A stretch of 64,000 bases of DNA from Pogonophryne albipinna (GCA_028583405.1 CM053251.1:10551495-10615494); one strand, 5' to 3'; positions 1-15,200 are shown, numbered from the stretch's first letter. The notes: generated from the letters alone by a model not told the origin. Numbers and translations are program-made.

Positions 1-423
1 CTATTTGAACTTCTACCCCACTAAAGTTCAGAGGTACATTTTTACTACACTACATGTGTTTAATATATGTAGTTACTTTGCACATTTGGATTAATAATGT
101 GAAATATAAACACTTAAATAAGACGTTAGTTACATCTGGAGTAAAATTCTAAAACTATGCAGTATACAAAGTAACAAGCAGCACCTTTACTAGCTTTAAT
201 AAACACATTAATGCATCGATAAGCTGAATCAAAACATAATATAATATGATTCTGAAATGGGCCAATCTGCATAATGAGTGCTCATATTTAAATTGGAACA
301 CTTTTGTACTTTTACTTTAGTAACCTTTTGATTGCAGGACTTTTACTTGTAAAAGTGCATTCCTACAATCTGGTACTTCTACTTTTACTTAAGTACAATA
401 TATGAGTATTTCTCCCACCTCTG
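1..423. mobile_element. hAT-like miniature element, right end (left end outside window)
   Basis: The stretch is rich in runs such as TACTTTTACTT and ACTTTTACTTAAGTAC and ends at TATTTCTCCCACCTCTG. This is the layout of a very common teleost non-autonomous hAT family whose ends read CAG(T/A)GGTGG(A/G)AG. The other terminus is cut off by the window edge, so the target duplication cannot be checked. The family assignment is from memory of its motif. A diverged relative lies at about 42630-42740. Confidence 0.5.
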
Positions 424-1288
424 GATAATGTCATATTATTTGTGCACTATTTTCCATTTCTGTGCTGCACTTGTAGGCTACTCGTTAAAAAGTGTCTTGG
501 CTTAAAGGTATAAAGCCTGAAAGGAAACACTGAGTCAGTCTTAACCCTGGTGCATGAACAGCTTTATTGTGGTAGGCTATAACTCTGTGCATGCACACCA
601 GTACATCCAGTGATTGCCTTTCAACACATTACAAAGAATCGAGTCAATGTGGTCAGCTTAACTCATGAATGTTAAGGTATACTTTAAGTTTTCTCTGATG
701 TGATTCTCATGTGGTGTCTTTGTGTTTTTGGATGCTGATAATTAACACCGTGCGTGTCATTCTCACCCACTCACTCTGGCACTCAGTGGGTCATGAAGGT
801 CTGCTCCTTTATTACATTGTGTAAACACTGCATGAATCCTGCCACCTTGTGGTCCATCTAAACATAATAAAACAAAGCTCTGCATTGTGGGCATGGTTAT
901 GAATAACTTTTCACAGTGATGTATGATATGGCTGCCCTGCAGACCACTTCCTGTTACTGCTGTGGTTGCAGAAAGAGTCAATGGGACACAAATATCATTA
1001 GGTTTGTGTATTTAGGCTTTTATTTGTTTAGTATATTATTTCCTTTTATAAGTTCTTTGTTATGATTATTAGAATGAGACAGCTCTGGAGACATCTTTAT
1101 ATATACACAAGCAGTCTGGTAAACTGTAGGACCCATCATGCATCAGGGAGGGTTTATTGTTTTAGAGGCAGCAGGAAGCCAACTGTCTTTTACATATAGA
1201 TAAAGCACAAGTAAACTAATCCTCTAGAGCTTGTAGACAGAACATATTATTACAAAGTCCACATAACTTGTTTTTTCTGTAATTTCAA

Positions 1289-1331
1289 GTCTTCATCAGT
1301 GGACGGACTTTACTCATCCACTGATGAAGAC
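1289..1331. repeat. Perfect 15-bp stem hairpin
   Basis: The arm GTCTTCATCAGTGGA at 1289-1303 is the exact reverse complement of TCCACTGATGAAGAC at 1317-1331, with a 13-base loop. It shares the GTCTTCATC/GATGAAGAC core with the hairpin at 2724-2812, which suggests two copies of one fold-back repeat family. Confidence 0.8.
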
Positions 1332-2723
1332 CATGAGATGTGGTTAAAAGCTCTGAAAATATTCCTGTGGGGCATCAGTGGACACTTACATGTTTCAGGC
1401 TGCATTAAAACACTATAGTCACCGGTCATTCTCAACTCAGTCTGAGTGAGCACTTATTTACGAGCCAAAAGGTTAAGGATGAGCTACATTTGTATAGAAA
1501 GTGAGAGTTTTAGTTACAAGTCATAACATTTGTTTAAACACCATTTCGAAGTGAAACAGGTGCTAACTCTTGAGAACATATTCATTAAAATGCAGTTTAA
1601 TTTCTTTTTACATGCAATCTGTATGTATAAACCACAGTCTATGGTATAAACGCTGTTCAACAATTAACCAAATGTATCCCAGTTTTAACCACAATGCATC
1701 TTTGACCTGCAAAAACAGCACGTCAGGCTCACTGGGATCTATTTCTGTGGTGTTGAGCAACTCTTCTGAAGAATCATGGCACTCTGCAGCAGTATTCATC
1801 CCAACATTTGACTCACATGTCTATTTTCAAATGAATTCAGTTTCAACCCGTTGGGCAAGATGTTATGAACTTCATTTCCCAGAATGGCTATTAAGCCAAA
1901 CATACTTACGGTAACATTAGAATTGTAATGGGACACAATCATGTTGCTTGGAAACACAAACAGGAAACCGAATTTTGGGGGTATTTGGAAAGTCAAATTC
2001 CTCAACAATGTGGTTTCCGATTATTTACAACTGTTTGGACTGCTCTTGTCACCTCTTCACTCGCTCTGCTCTCCATCAGGGGGATGTCTTTTTAGGCTTT
2101 TTAGTTTTAGGCACCCACAGCAGTCATTACTGAACATTGCTTCATATAAAGGAGCGGGACACCACAAATAACACTAGTACCATCAACCTTCTTCATTCAC
2201 CTGTTTTTCTACCTGTATTTGGAGCCTCTCTTCACTTCCCTGATGGACAGCCACTGCTCTTATTTCGCCACACCTCACTGGTTTTGGCGTTTTGTGATTT
2301 TCTGATGATCTTTGAGCCTTGTGGTGTTTCTTTATTTTAACTGGTCATGGATGTGGTCGCAGAAAAAAACAGCTTTGAAGTTTGCAAATTACTTTCCCAC
2401 AGACAAAAGAGATGCTTGAAAGGAGACAATGCTCAGGGCCTCTGGTCATGAGAGATTGGAGTAATCCCCCATAGTAAAAAGTCTACTTCAAAGAGCTGAG
2501 ATACTGTGTGAAACAGGTTACATGTTTATGTTTAAATAAGGAAATACACAATAGCTTCTCTGGACTGAAACACGGCTTTATAAAAGGTCTGGACCATTCA
2601 GGCCATTTCAACTCTGAAAAAAGACATTTAAGATATGTATGAATGTCATCCTTGATTTAGGAAGTGGTGGTGGGACAAACAATAGCTTGTGTTCCACCGA
2701 ACAATTTCCTGGAGCTTTTATCG

Positions 2724-2812
2724 GCTTTTCACAGTCTTCATCAGCACAAAAGGTTTACTGAGTTTGCCAACAAAGGGACCAAATTCTTTCTGCGGATGAA
2801 GACTGTGAAAGC
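2724..2812. repeat. Fold-back repeat with 18-19-bp arms
   Basis: The arm GCTTTTCACAGTCTTCATC (2724-2742) pairs with GATGAAGACTGTGAAAGC (2795-2812), with one extra T in the left arm and a loop of about 52 bases. It lies in colec12 intron 1. Confidence 0.75.
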
Positions 2813-3256
2813 TTTGGAAAACAAACTTGTAAGTGGACCTTGGCTTCAGATTATTTGGATTTAAGTGATGGAGAAAAGTGATGCCTTGGTACTAGGCCTT
2901 TTTAAAGTCCTTTACCCTGGGCATGCTTTATGTTGGGAGGCTTTGCCCAGGATGTCTGGAGGTCAAGATAAGATAGGGACGTTGGAGATGTTCCCGACTC
3001 CCACAGGAAAAGGTCTTGCCCCAAGTTCACACAAGATAGACGAGTGCCGTGACTATAATTCAATATAATCACATTTATGTTGTAAAAAAAACATATATTC
3101 AATTAAGGATACATGAGGCTCACAAGTTTTAGGATAAGATTTATATTTAGCTTTGTACAGTCAATGCTTGAATGTAATAATATGAAGTAATGTGTGTCTC
3201 TTTCTATTAAATCTCAAACTCGTAATGATTTCCCTTATTTCTGTGTTCTCCTCCAG

Positions 3257-6200
3257 ACGACTTTGCTGATGAGGAGGAGGTGCAGTCCTTTGGTTATAAG
3301 AGATTTGGTGAGTATCATGTGACTTCTTGACTTCCAGCTTAAGGGATTTGTTCATATAATATCCCATATGGTGCACCAGTGATGTGATTGCATAAATAAT
3401 ATTTTCTTTAAATACAGTATTTTGCTTGGCTGTAATCCACCTACAGTAATCCACAAGGTTAAAAGGAGCCCACACCTCATTTCCCAGAAACACACTTATT
3501 TTTGGCTGCTGATTTCAATTTTAGTTTTGTGTTATTACAGCAGTACAGAGAGGGAAACCGCAGCATCCTGGGTGTTCCTGACCAGCCGCCTGACGTTGCT
3601 ACCTTATCGGCATCTCAGTGTACCTTTGTTTCACTCGGCACAAAACTACACACAATCATTTGGTCTAACACCAAGAACATCAGTCTCACAGGGTCTGCTG
3701 TTTGCCTTTCTTCTAATTGATACGGCTTTCAGATCCACAATTTTCCAGGTTCATAATCTCACTCACTCATCAGGCAAAACATATGACACCCACATGGTAG
3801 CTACCCAGCTGTGTGTACGTAGCAAGTTGAAAAATGTTACATTTACACATTCCTGGAGTTCAAGCAAATCTCCTGACACAAGCCACAGTCGTTTCCACTG
3901 AGAGAGATTTTAGCAAAATATGCCAAACTGACTTTTGAAAACTAGTCAAAAGTTTTTAACTGAGATAATACAATGGGTCTTAAAGATTTTATGGTTTTGA
4001 GCATTATTATTATTATTCAAAAAATTGATCATATGCCTTTAGATTCCTCCGACCTATTTATTTACCATGCGAAGCCCAGGGTATTTCCTAAAATCACTTT
4101 TGAAATTTTGCACGTTTTTATACAGACATTGAACAAAACAAGGCACTCTCAACCCTCCTGTTGTTTTCGGGTCAAATCTGACCAATTTACTACTTTCATC
4201 AATCATAACTTTTTTGTTTTAGATTTGATTGCTTTAAGACTTTATGATATCCTTCACAGTAGACATTTGAACATATAACATTGCTGATCACCACTTTCAT
4301 TGAAGTTTGGATGATTTAGTCAACTTTGCAACACCCATGGTGTTCCCGGTCAAAAATTACCGCCATAAAGAAAAGGAATTAGTAACCATCCGGATCAGAT
4401 AAAACACACAAACACCCACCCACACACACACACACATACTCTAGATGTGTCCCCCCCCCCTTATGTGCCCAATCCCCCCACATGGATCACACCTGGCACA
4501 CGCAATACATGTTCAGTGTCTATTCTTTGTATATTTACTGCAATTGTTCATGTATACCAGTAGTCTGATACAATATTTACAGTTTGAAAGGGTGTTAAAT
4601 GAAATTTGGTGATGATTAATGGTTTTTGTGTTAATGTAATAGCAGTTACAACAGGACCGGTCACATTTGAGAAGTTAGAGTACATAAAATATAGTGACTT
4701 TTTACATTTTTAAAAACATTTATTTTTTAATATATGTGATTTAGACAAGATATATTAACATATTCATTCATAACATCTGTACTTTTGCTCTTGCTCTTGA
4801 ACTCTGGCTACTTAGCATCTGCAGAGGGTCAAGGGTTAAAGAAACACTCCAACAAAAATGTGTCTGTCGAGTATCAAATACTCACTGCCTGTAGGCTTAA
4901 AACGTGTCAAACATTTATTAAAAATCAAAGTACAATGGCATTTGAAGAGCGCAGGAACCACCATAACTAATGATGAGTTTATATGCTCCTCAGATAGTCC
5001 CATGTGACAAGTTGTCCACCTCTATCCAACATACCCAACAAGACTCTAGATACAGGCAATAGTCAAAAGTCAATACACCTGGTTGTTGTTTGCCCCTAAC
5101 ACTCCAAATTGTCACCGAGACATGAAAGTGGTATCAATCTTCTCATTTCACTCCCAGCAGGAAATAGAGCAAAAGTATTTTCCAAAATGTTGAAGTATTC
5201 ATTTTCACATGTCATCAGTGGCTTCCACACATTCTTGTGTTCTGGCAGAGAAATGTATTTAGTGCTTCTCTTGTGTCCTCAACGCAGAGAGGAATGAGGT
5301 CCTTGACTCATTTTGACATCTGCTTTCTACAAAAGGTCTGCTCTATACCACCGAGAGTATGTCAAAACCTGAGAAGTTGCTGAACCACTTCCTGTATCCA
5401 TAGTGGAAGTTTATTTAGACCTATATACTCGGAGAGAGAGGTGGAGAGGGCCTTCAGGGTCTATGCTGTGTCAGCAATGGAGGAAAGAGAGGGAAGAGGG
5501 GGGATGGAAAAAGAGAAAAAATGACTACCTCATGTGGAGATCATTTCACAAAAATGTATTTATTTCTGTATTTTACAACTGCTTTCTCATTAATATGCTT
5601 TAAGCTTTTAAAGGAGACACATTTGTCATTTATTTGTTGCTTTATTTTTCGGCTGAGGCGTTGCATTCCTTGCTCGATTTATTTTTGGGAGCACAACAGC
5701 AAATGGTTTTAATTTACGGGGGCTTTATTACTGGGGAAGAATGTTTGGGAATGCCTGCCTGTTGCTTACAACCCCCCCCCCCCCCCCCCCCAGGCCATGC
5801 ATGCAGTTCGTGCTCTGCCGTCCTAATGAAAGATTACATGCTAGTGTTTTCAATCAGAAGTGGAGTAAGATGGAGGAGGAGGACAGAGGGAGAAAAACAT
5901 TAAAGGCTTACAAAGAAGTGGACATCATCAACAGTGTAGGACAAAGAAAGACAGACAAAGCCAAAGTCCTTGGGCAAGACACTTCACCTGAACTTGCTCC
6001 TGTGGGTATTGTCCACAGTGGTGACCATTGCATGTATGATATGTGTAATGTGTATTTGTAAAGCACTTTGAGCATCTGGAAAAGCGCTATAATAAATGTA
6101 AGGAATTATTATTATTATTAAAGCAGCGCAGAGCAGTGCTGACTTGTCTTGTTGTTGATCTTATCCCAGACCTCTAGATCAGCGAGAGCGGTCTGCAGTT

Positions 6201-9200
6201 GGTCAAAGGGATGGTGGGTAAATCCTGGATTGACCAATGACTGGCTGGCGAGAATGCATCTCATACACAGCACAAATCACTGCGTCCCAGCAGGGGCCGG
6301 CCTAAAGCATGCCATGAGGGTTTCTGCTGAGAGTGTTAACGGGGGGGCAGGCGGAGGTCAGCTGCAGGTCAGCCGAACAAATCCCTGCACTGAAGAGCAG
6401 CCCTTTGTCTAGCTTGATAAAGACTCAAAGGCAGATGGAGAGGAACAAGTCTGTTGCACATCTTACCAGTCAGTAAAATAATGTGTCTGACAGTGGGCTT
6501 AATGCAGGGCAGCATGTCCTCAGCTGGCGAGTACATGCATCAGAAGATGAGACAGACATATTTCAGAGGAAATGTTTGTTTTTTCCATCTCAGTAATGCT
6601 TTCATTTACACACATCCTGGAAAATTGATGGAGGCATTGTTTATATCTCCTGTCAAAGTGGGGTACGAGTTAGGGAAGTGTGCATAATGTCAGTACATAA
6701 TGTGCCTTTATGAACTGAGACAGACAGTAATGGACCATGAACACAAACTCATGGGCATGTACATTATTCACTTTCACTGATGGGCAGTTAGTTGCTCACA
6801 TTCCTGTTGAACTGGCACACACAATGTGCCTCGTTTCAGATGTGTTTATGTAGTTGAGGGTTGTAGAGTCCCATGGGTCAGAGGACTTAAAGGTGAATCT
6901 TTCTTGACTCATGTCTAAGTGCCTTTTGAGTCTTTGAGTACTCATATACATTTCTTAAATTGACAATAGTTTGCATCCTGTTGGTTCCCAAGTGTTTGAC
7001 GTCTGTATGTGTGAGCCGGATTAAAAAATGTTATATCAAGGTGGTGGAATGGCCTCTAATGTGTCTGACCCTCATAAAGGAGACTAGAGTTAGCGCTCTG
7101 TTGCAGACCAACGATTTCTTTTGGGTTGTCTTCAACTCTAACCATACTTTTATGTTAGTAGCCTAACCTCAACCACACCAACTCTACCGTAACGACATCC
7201 TATCCATAGTGTAGTTTCTGTCCCTGAGTGAACCCCCCAGCAACAGTTGAATTAGCATACACACATATTTAGAAAAACATTAAGTGACATAAATCCCAAA
7301 ACAAGAGGATGCTGAAAGGTATAGGGAGTTAGGTTTGCAAAAGGCACCATGGATGCAAAGCTCATCATTAGTGTATGGACATGATAAAAGCTTTTTCACG
7401 CTTCTTGACGTTATTGTGATGTGGATGATGATTTGCTCGGGGTCTCTGGAACTGACATTTCATAATAGGTGCTTCACTGTTATAGCCGTTTATATACTAA
7501 GTGTTTGAAATGCTCCTTATTTTTATAATAAAAATACTTTACACAAGTTGCCAGTGGGCAAAATGCTTCCCAATTAGGATGATTGTGTCTGTCTTTGACA
7601 TATGCGCTACTATCTGTTCAAAATAAATGAAAGAAACATATCCTTTTATTTTCTTTCCGCTGCACCAAACCGTGACTACCATGGGCTGTTACACCCTTTA
7701 CTTTATATTTATGGACGCTATAGGAAAGAGCCTGAACTTCTGCATGGCTCCTTTTGTTATCAAGCCTGGAGATCAAAATGAGCTCCAGCTGCCTTGACTT
7801 CCATCTTATCTTCATGGCTTACAGTTTCAGAATCATACAGTGCAGACATTGCTTTGCAGACATTAGATCAGGCGCTCCTATTAATTCAAAATGTCAGTTA
7901 AAAAGGATTTAAAAAATAAAACATGACATTTCTGGAGTTGCCGTGGAGCTTCTGTCAGTGTGGTTTTATATAAAGCCGTAGTTTCTTTTAACAACTCGGC
8001 CTAACCACCTCATCAAACATCTTCGCACCACTCAGTGCTACGTGTCTCTGAGGGATACTTTGACCAGTTGTAATCACACGCCTGCAACCAACTGTCATCT
8101 GATAGGGTGTCTTTTTTCACATAATGGATGTTTGCTAAGCTCTCCTTTCCCAGAAGGTTGTTGTCTCGATCACAAGAATAACACACACAAGTATTGGAAG
8201 TGTCTGACTCCATTTTCTGTCAGCAAGTCTTAGATATGCTCAAGAAGTTCTGCCTATGCCTCAGCTTCAGTGTTACACTTAATGGACGACTTTTGGCTCC
8301 AGAGAGGGCCAACATCAACTTTGCTGTTTCCTCTCTTTTGAAAAACAGCAGAAAGCTAGAATGAAAAATGTGTATTTTCCTTTGTACTGCTGTGAGTCAC
8401 AGAGCGACTCTCGGACCTGCCTGCGTTTTTTGTTCTGGCTTTGATTACGTTGGCCTCGCAACAGCACACCACTCACTGTTGTTCTTGTTTATGCTTTTGT
8501 ATTTTGGAGATACTAAAAATGTCTGTGTTGTGCAAAGAAGCCAGCCATGTGGAGCCTTTCCATCGACTTGGCTCCCGAGTGTTTTGGATGATTGGTTTCA
8601 AGTCAGGCATGTGTTTGTATCTTCACATCTGTACATCTACTGCAAAGGAAAATATCAGAGTCACTCAGTCTGCATGGATATAGTACAGCAGCTCTTATGT
8701 TGTGTGAAGTTCAAATTGTTATGTACTTCAGCACAATAGTTCAGAGTTAGTTTATCCACAATATACAACAACTGATTTTACTCTTTAGTAAGGTCTTGTG
8801 CGTGCATTTGGTGCTAATTGGCTGGATTTAGAGACAGTACTCCAATCCCATGGAGGAATATGAGATTGTGTTTGTTCTTATAAAAAACAAAACAGCATGA
8901 TTCATTTCTTAAAACAATGGAACTACTTATGTGAGAGAAAAACCAATGCCTCTCGGTCACCTAAATTCAACATGTGGGGTTATTTTCAAAATCTCAGCCA
9001 ATACAATTTTTTTTAAATTCTCACTGGACAGCTTCTGCAGTAAGTGAGAAAATTTGTATTTTGTGCTGTGGACAATTGAAATTTGGCATCTTTTGATAAA
9101 ATGTTAATTTAATAAGACATTACACAACTGTTGACATGGACCACAGTGGAGCTACACTAGCCAGAGCTGGAAGTCAGACCACCCTCTCTGTGGTCAGCGT

Positions 9201-12200
9201 CCCAAAAGAAAATCCAGACTTGGACTCCATAGTGTTTGGTTTTATTTGCACTGCTGGGCGATGAAGCTTGAAAGTGGTGTGCTGTGATTGTATAGAGTGA
9301 AGCACAGACTCGGGCTGATGATCATCAGGCTGGCTGATGATTGTTGCTGATTCAGTATCTTAAGTACTTCCATGGTGGGCCACCCAGCAGGCGTGACCAC
9401 GGAAAACCCAACTGCACAGATGGTCTGGGAGTTAACTCCAGTGTTCAACTTGGCACCAAAGTGGTTTTGGGTTCAAATTAATAGCGTAATGATATATTCT
9501 AAACGCGTATGACAAAACATGTCTTAGTTTAGTTGTTTATAAGTTGTTGTGGTGCAGTAGAGATTAGGAGAAGTCAAGATTTCTGATTGATCTCACTGCG
9601 TCTGATTTGTCAACGTCTTCCAAGGCACAGATAGTTCTCTGAGAGGCTCCAGTGTGGGAGCCAAAATGAATACAAATCTTTCTCAAGACTAATATGGTTA
9701 CAATTATAGTTGTGTTTGCCACACTTAACAGAGTGTCGAAAGTTCTCCTAGTTAAAGGAAAATGAGTCTGACTAAAATGGTTTCTAGAGAATAATGACAT
9801 CAGAGGCACATTGCTACATGCATGGTTCTCAGCCAAAAATACAACATCCCGTAAGTTCTTGCTTTATTAGACCCTCTTGTGCAATTTGCCTAACCCTGTG
9901 GATGACGGAAATGGTTTTGTATCAAGTGTTGGTTTTGTGAAGAGGCCAGAGCAAGTGTTTTCCTTTATAATAACCATGTTTAATGTTATGGCTGGCTACG
10001 TCACTCACTGCGTCTTTGGAACCAAATAGTTGGTGCGTTTTAGGACTGAGATTGAGATCTAAAGCCAAACCTGATTATCCATCGATTGACATGCCAGGCT
10101 GGATCCAAGATATTTTTGTAATTTGGGAACATTGTTATAGCAACTCTAACCGGCATAGTTAACTTGTAAGCTAACTGACATTTTAAGAAAAGCTAATCTT
10201 TTGGGAAATCTGTGTCCAAGGAGATATGGACACACTTATCTTTATTTGTACACTGTAGAGCCTTGTGACTGTCAGAGTTGTAGATTTAGTTTTTCTGTGA
10301 TGACTTCACTGCTAGCCAAACTAACTATCCATAAGTGATGCTAATACAGAATGCAAAGTTGCTGTAGTTTACTGGGCTATCTGTTGAAGTTATGTTTCTT
10401 TTTCATTGTACTTAAGTCTCTATGTTTATGTTGTGCTTTTTTATAGGGATTGAATGGTAATATTTCACTTGTCATACTGTTGTCATAAGTTTTTCATTTC
10501 TCCCATGAGGGGCAACACACATCATGCAACATGCTGAATAAACAGTTGGATTGAAGGCTACCTGTGGGTTTGCTTGTTGCTGTACTTGGTTAGTAGTACA
10601 GTTAGTCTAACTCCTCATTTTCTCTGTGCTTTTTCCAAATGTTGTGTTTGTTTTTTTAACAGATTTAGCTTTGTAACCACTATAACTCGTGTCTGCTTTC
10701 ACAGTTACACGATTACTCTTCGAAACACATACATTTGCTGTCTTCCACCTTTATTAAAAGCAATTTGAACCTGTGGCATGAATGCACCTCCAGGCATATT
10801 GAGGGCAGAGACACATCATAAGTCAAAGTCAAGAGAATAGTTGCTCATGTGGTATGACTAACTTGGTGAAAGTGAGGATCAACCTCCCTATTTTACCGCT
10901 CTATGAGGTTCACATGGTCCTGTTTTACTTGGCATTACCTCATTCTGACATGCCAACACTGGAACATGAGCAGGAGGAGTCTGGGGGTCTCTATTTCTCC
11001 TCTCAGGCCAATAAAGTAAGTTTATGGCTTCCATGTTTTTCTAAATTCATGAATGTGAATGATGGTTATTGAAACGTCTGTTTTAAGGGAGTATATATAT
11101 CTTACTGTAAATTCCCTGTATTTCAGTAAGAAATGTTAAAGGTCTCAGACAGGGAGGGCTAACTTTGCTGCACATGTATAAACTAGCATATAGTGCATGA
11201 GTGTAAGAATTGTTTGGAATTTAATGTCTAATTGTTTTTTAACTATCACTATTCGCAATCATGAAGCGACGTAAAGCTGGTCATTGTTAGACCTTGGCTT
11301 GTATTCGCGTGTGTAATAATGGATAATAATGCCGGGTTAAGTGCCGACCTAGTTTGACTAAATGTTAATAAATATCATTAGATAGTTTTTCAAGTTTTTG
11401 TTGGTCCAGTTACAGCACAAGCAAATACAATAAAAGGTAATCAGTCTTTATAACCCTTGAGATGCATAATCATTATTTAAAATGACAAGTGATGAAAGAA
11501 GTGTAACTTTGGAGTTAAAATATAGCTTCCCAGAACTTAATAAGTCCTTTGTGTGTTTGCATTAGAGTACATACTTGCATGTGCCTGCTTTAAAAACATT
11601 CCTTTTTAATAGTGCAGGTGCTATTTGAGTTGTATTTTACAGCTTACCTTGGGAATATTAATTCTCAATTACATTAAACAAAAAAACTAATCCTGCCTGC
11701 CAACACCTATTCAGCTTGCCAGCTCACGAAGGACCTCCATCACATCGCTGAAACTGGTGGTAGCAGATGTGACTCAAACTATTTATATCCTCATCTCATT
11801 ATCCACAGTGAGATCAGAACCTGCATTTTATTCTTGAATGGAAACTGCTGACTGGACCACAAATACTTAATAGATACCCAATCAACCAAGGCAAAGGCCC
11901 CTCGAAGTTTCCCCTGTATAGAGGCCCGGCTTTGTTTATGAGGCACACTCGCGTGCTTATGAGTTGGTCTATGGGGATGTCGATGTAGGACCCATTTGTC
12001 AAAGTCTGTCTTCTTCTAACCAGGCACAGATGGGATGACAAAACCTGATCTAATCAACTCCATGTTCAATGCTTAATTGGATCTGAATCCCTGTTTTAAT
12101 AGGCCATCTAACTGTTTTCCTTACCAATTAGACTCTGTTTGTGCCTTTGAGCAAAAAACAGCAGCTTGCTCAGCTAACAAGAAATGCACCATAAAGTTTC

Positions 12201-15200
12201 CCTCAACAGTGAGGTCTGTTCCACTGAAGGGTGCCATATTTCTCCTTTTGCACGCTTTTATCAACGGATAGCCCACTGTTCATTATTTCCAAATGTTTCT
12301 CACTTGTTATTGATCGACTTCTGTGAAACTGGAATGTGTCCATAAGCCTGCGATTGTACTTGAGGGGCTTGCAATGATATAAACGTTGCATTGTTGCACG
12401 TGTATAGACAATATGAAGAGCAGGTGATAGGCAAGAGTGCCTTGTGAGGGAGATATAAACAATTATATTTAAAAATGATATATAAACTTATCAAATGTGT
12501 TCAGTTCCTCTAGAAAACTACATTTTCAGCAATATAAAAACACATATTACGGTATTCAAAGGTTGTTGGGGTTGGAAGGGGTCAAATTGTATACATAATT
12601 TTGTAAAAAGTCCCTTCCCACCTTTTTTTGACACTCAATTCAAGACACCATTTTTGAGTGAAGGGCTACTAAGTAAATGGTTATAACTCTTGCAGAATGA
12701 ACAAGGGATTCCACTTCCAAGCGGGCCGTGTTGGGAGACATTTCTTCCAGACAGCTCTTTAAAAAAGCACAGCATTACATATCAAAATGAAAGCCAATGT
12801 GGTGTAACTATTTGACGTTTCTCAATAAATCTCAGTAGTTAAGAATGAATTTTGTATAAGAAAAAGTTCAAAGAGAAAAAGTGACCTTTCCTTCAGCTTA
12901 GGACCCACTCTTCCTTCCTAATCTTTGTTGTACATTCCCTAAGTATTTTCTTCTGCAAGCCTTGCATAAAACTCAATGGATGATACTAAAGAGGATATTT
13001 GCCAGAGACCCTAGTCCATATTGTACTGTATGTCCCCGTTTGGTGTTTGTGAGCACCCTACTCAGCGTGGTCAGCTTTAGGCAATGGGTGTTTTGTGTTG
13101 CATGTGTAATGAGAGCTTGTCATCCTGTTCAGACATGCAGCCATCCATATGTTATTTTTCTTCAAACAACCCAACATACAGATCTCCTTACTCATCATGA
13201 GCACCACAGAGAAGGTTTCTTATAATAACACCCAAAGAAGCCCACAGAAGGCAAAGTTAAAGAGCCCAGCACGTTATCCTTATGATGCTTGGCATGAAGG
13301 GATTATGTATCAAGTGTTTGCATGCGTCCTTTGATTTGGCTTCATTATAACAAGGTCCAGATGTTTTAGAGGAACAGGGCTCAATTTAAAGTGTCATAAA
13401 CCTGTTGGTCGGAAAATAAATCATAGCCGAGGCTTGCTCAGCAATTCAAGGACCTTAACGCCTTAGTAATTTGTCTCAGTGGTGACTTCCTCTGTTGGAG
13501 AGTGTTTACTTGTTAACATTCCTGTTGGCGACTGTAAATACTGCTAAAAGGGCCAGAGGCGGACAGCACGACCAGCGCACCATGTTAGTTCAGTTTAAGT
13601 TTCAACATTGTTTGAATGAAAAGATCAGAAGTAGCACACTCAGTTCTTCAACCCCAAGCTGCACTAGATAAATAACAACAATAACATTTGTCTTATCTGT
13701 TTGAATTGTTGTGCATTGCAAAAGAGAAGGCCACTTTATTTACTTATATTCAAGTGTAGAAAATGAACATATCTTCTGGAAGAGTTAATGAAATACAAAG
13801 CAAAAGCTAAAGAACGCTCCATCACTTTGAAGCAAACTGAAGTATCTTCACAACTGAGAGTTGATTTGTTATTAAAATTCATCTGCAACGAAAAATGATT
13901 TTTAATGACTTTTGTAACTTCTTTCTTTTTATATAGGGTTATCTAAAGTCAAAATGTGAGTTTGTCGGACGATGTCAGCATGCCGGTGTTGATATATAGA
14001 TCGAGGCACTGCTACGTACATTTGTACAAGAAGGACAAATCTCTCTTTGGTTGAACTGCTTCAAGCTTTAAACTGATCAGGAGTTACATGGAGATATGAT
14101 GTTGTTTTTAAGGGGTCTCAAGCTAAAAAGATTGTGACTCAGAGGTTTGGGGGTTGCTGAAACACCACTTAAACAAAATGTGCAACAAACGATTGTTGTT
14201 TGAACCATCATAAATAACGTGCCCGCTGTGATATTTTTGAATGGGTGCCTCCATGGGAAATCTAGACTGACAGCAGCTTTATGTCTTACCCACTGTCTTC
14301 ATTCAAGTGGGTTTGAGTAATGTTTTATTTAGGTGTCTACTACTCAAGGGTGTTTTGTTTTGATTAAGCAATTTTTAAACTAGTTCAAGGGAGAATATGG
14401 AAATTACAAACTTAACATGAGCCAAAATTAGATGTAATTGTAGTTTTGACAGTTTGTACATTTGTGGACAGACAGCACATAGTAGCGTATCCACTCTGAA
14501 TAAAAAATATGTGTGTTCCCTGTGAAAATGTCACAGGAAAATGCAGAATTTGGCAGCATTGTAATGTGCCAGGGTCCATTAAGGTAGAGTATGGCCTGTC
14601 TGTGCGACTCCTGGGTTTTGGCCTGTGACCAGATTTTGCTGTGGTAGCCACCCTGTACTGTATAACATAGTATTAACACTCTGCACAAAGGGTCTTCACA
14701 CAAAAAGGCTTGAGTCTGTACAGGCTTTCTTTGTGTTGCCGTGGAAGTTTCCACTGCCAGCCAGGAGTGAGACAGGGCATGCAGGCCAGTCTAAAGGCAG
14801 GTACATGGAATAAGAGAATAATAATATAATTTTCTTTTTTCACTGACTCAGTCCAAATGAAATAGCCTACAGCTGTTTTACAGACACCACACTGGGCTAC
14901 CTACATCTTTCTCTTTCTGCCTCTTTTTCACATAATTTCTTCTTAGAAGTAGTACAAACAAATGTTTCTTCAAATTCTTTATTTTTCTGCGTTTTTTTTT
15001 TTACCTAAGAGTCTCTGTGTGTGACGCTGTCATTTAGCACAGGGGTGCTTTAAGCTAAATGCTAACGTCAACATGCTAACATGCTCGCAATGACAATGCT
15101 AACTTTTTGATGTTATTGTAAGTTATTGGATTTTCTGTGTTTACTTATAAGCTAGTTTAAATGTAATGGCACTAAATATAAAGTAATGCTGATGGAAATG

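Larger units (their letters stand above)
424..3256 (+). other. colec12: colec12 intron 1 (3' part)
   Basis: No coding exon was recognised here. The next exon (3257) opens in the middle of the codon after Met-Lys, so an exon ending ATGAAAG is needed upstream. No ATGAAAG followed by a donor was seen between 1 and 3256; ATGAAG at 794 would give the wrong frame. The first exon is therefore probably before this window. The stretch holds two fold-back hairpins (1289-1331 and 2724-2812) and otherwise AT-rich, unremarkable sequence. Confidence 0.6.

Noticed and set aside
785..800. ATGAAG followed by GT at 794 as the missing colec12 exon 1
   Set aside because: Joining to 3257 would put the conserved [14 protein letters not shown] frame out of register; seven coding bases are required, not six.
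4158..4690. Transposon with GGTCAAATCTGACC-type left end and ACAACAGGACCGGTCACATT right end
   Set aside because: It resembles a known fish repeat, but the two ends do not pair well and no target duplication was found.
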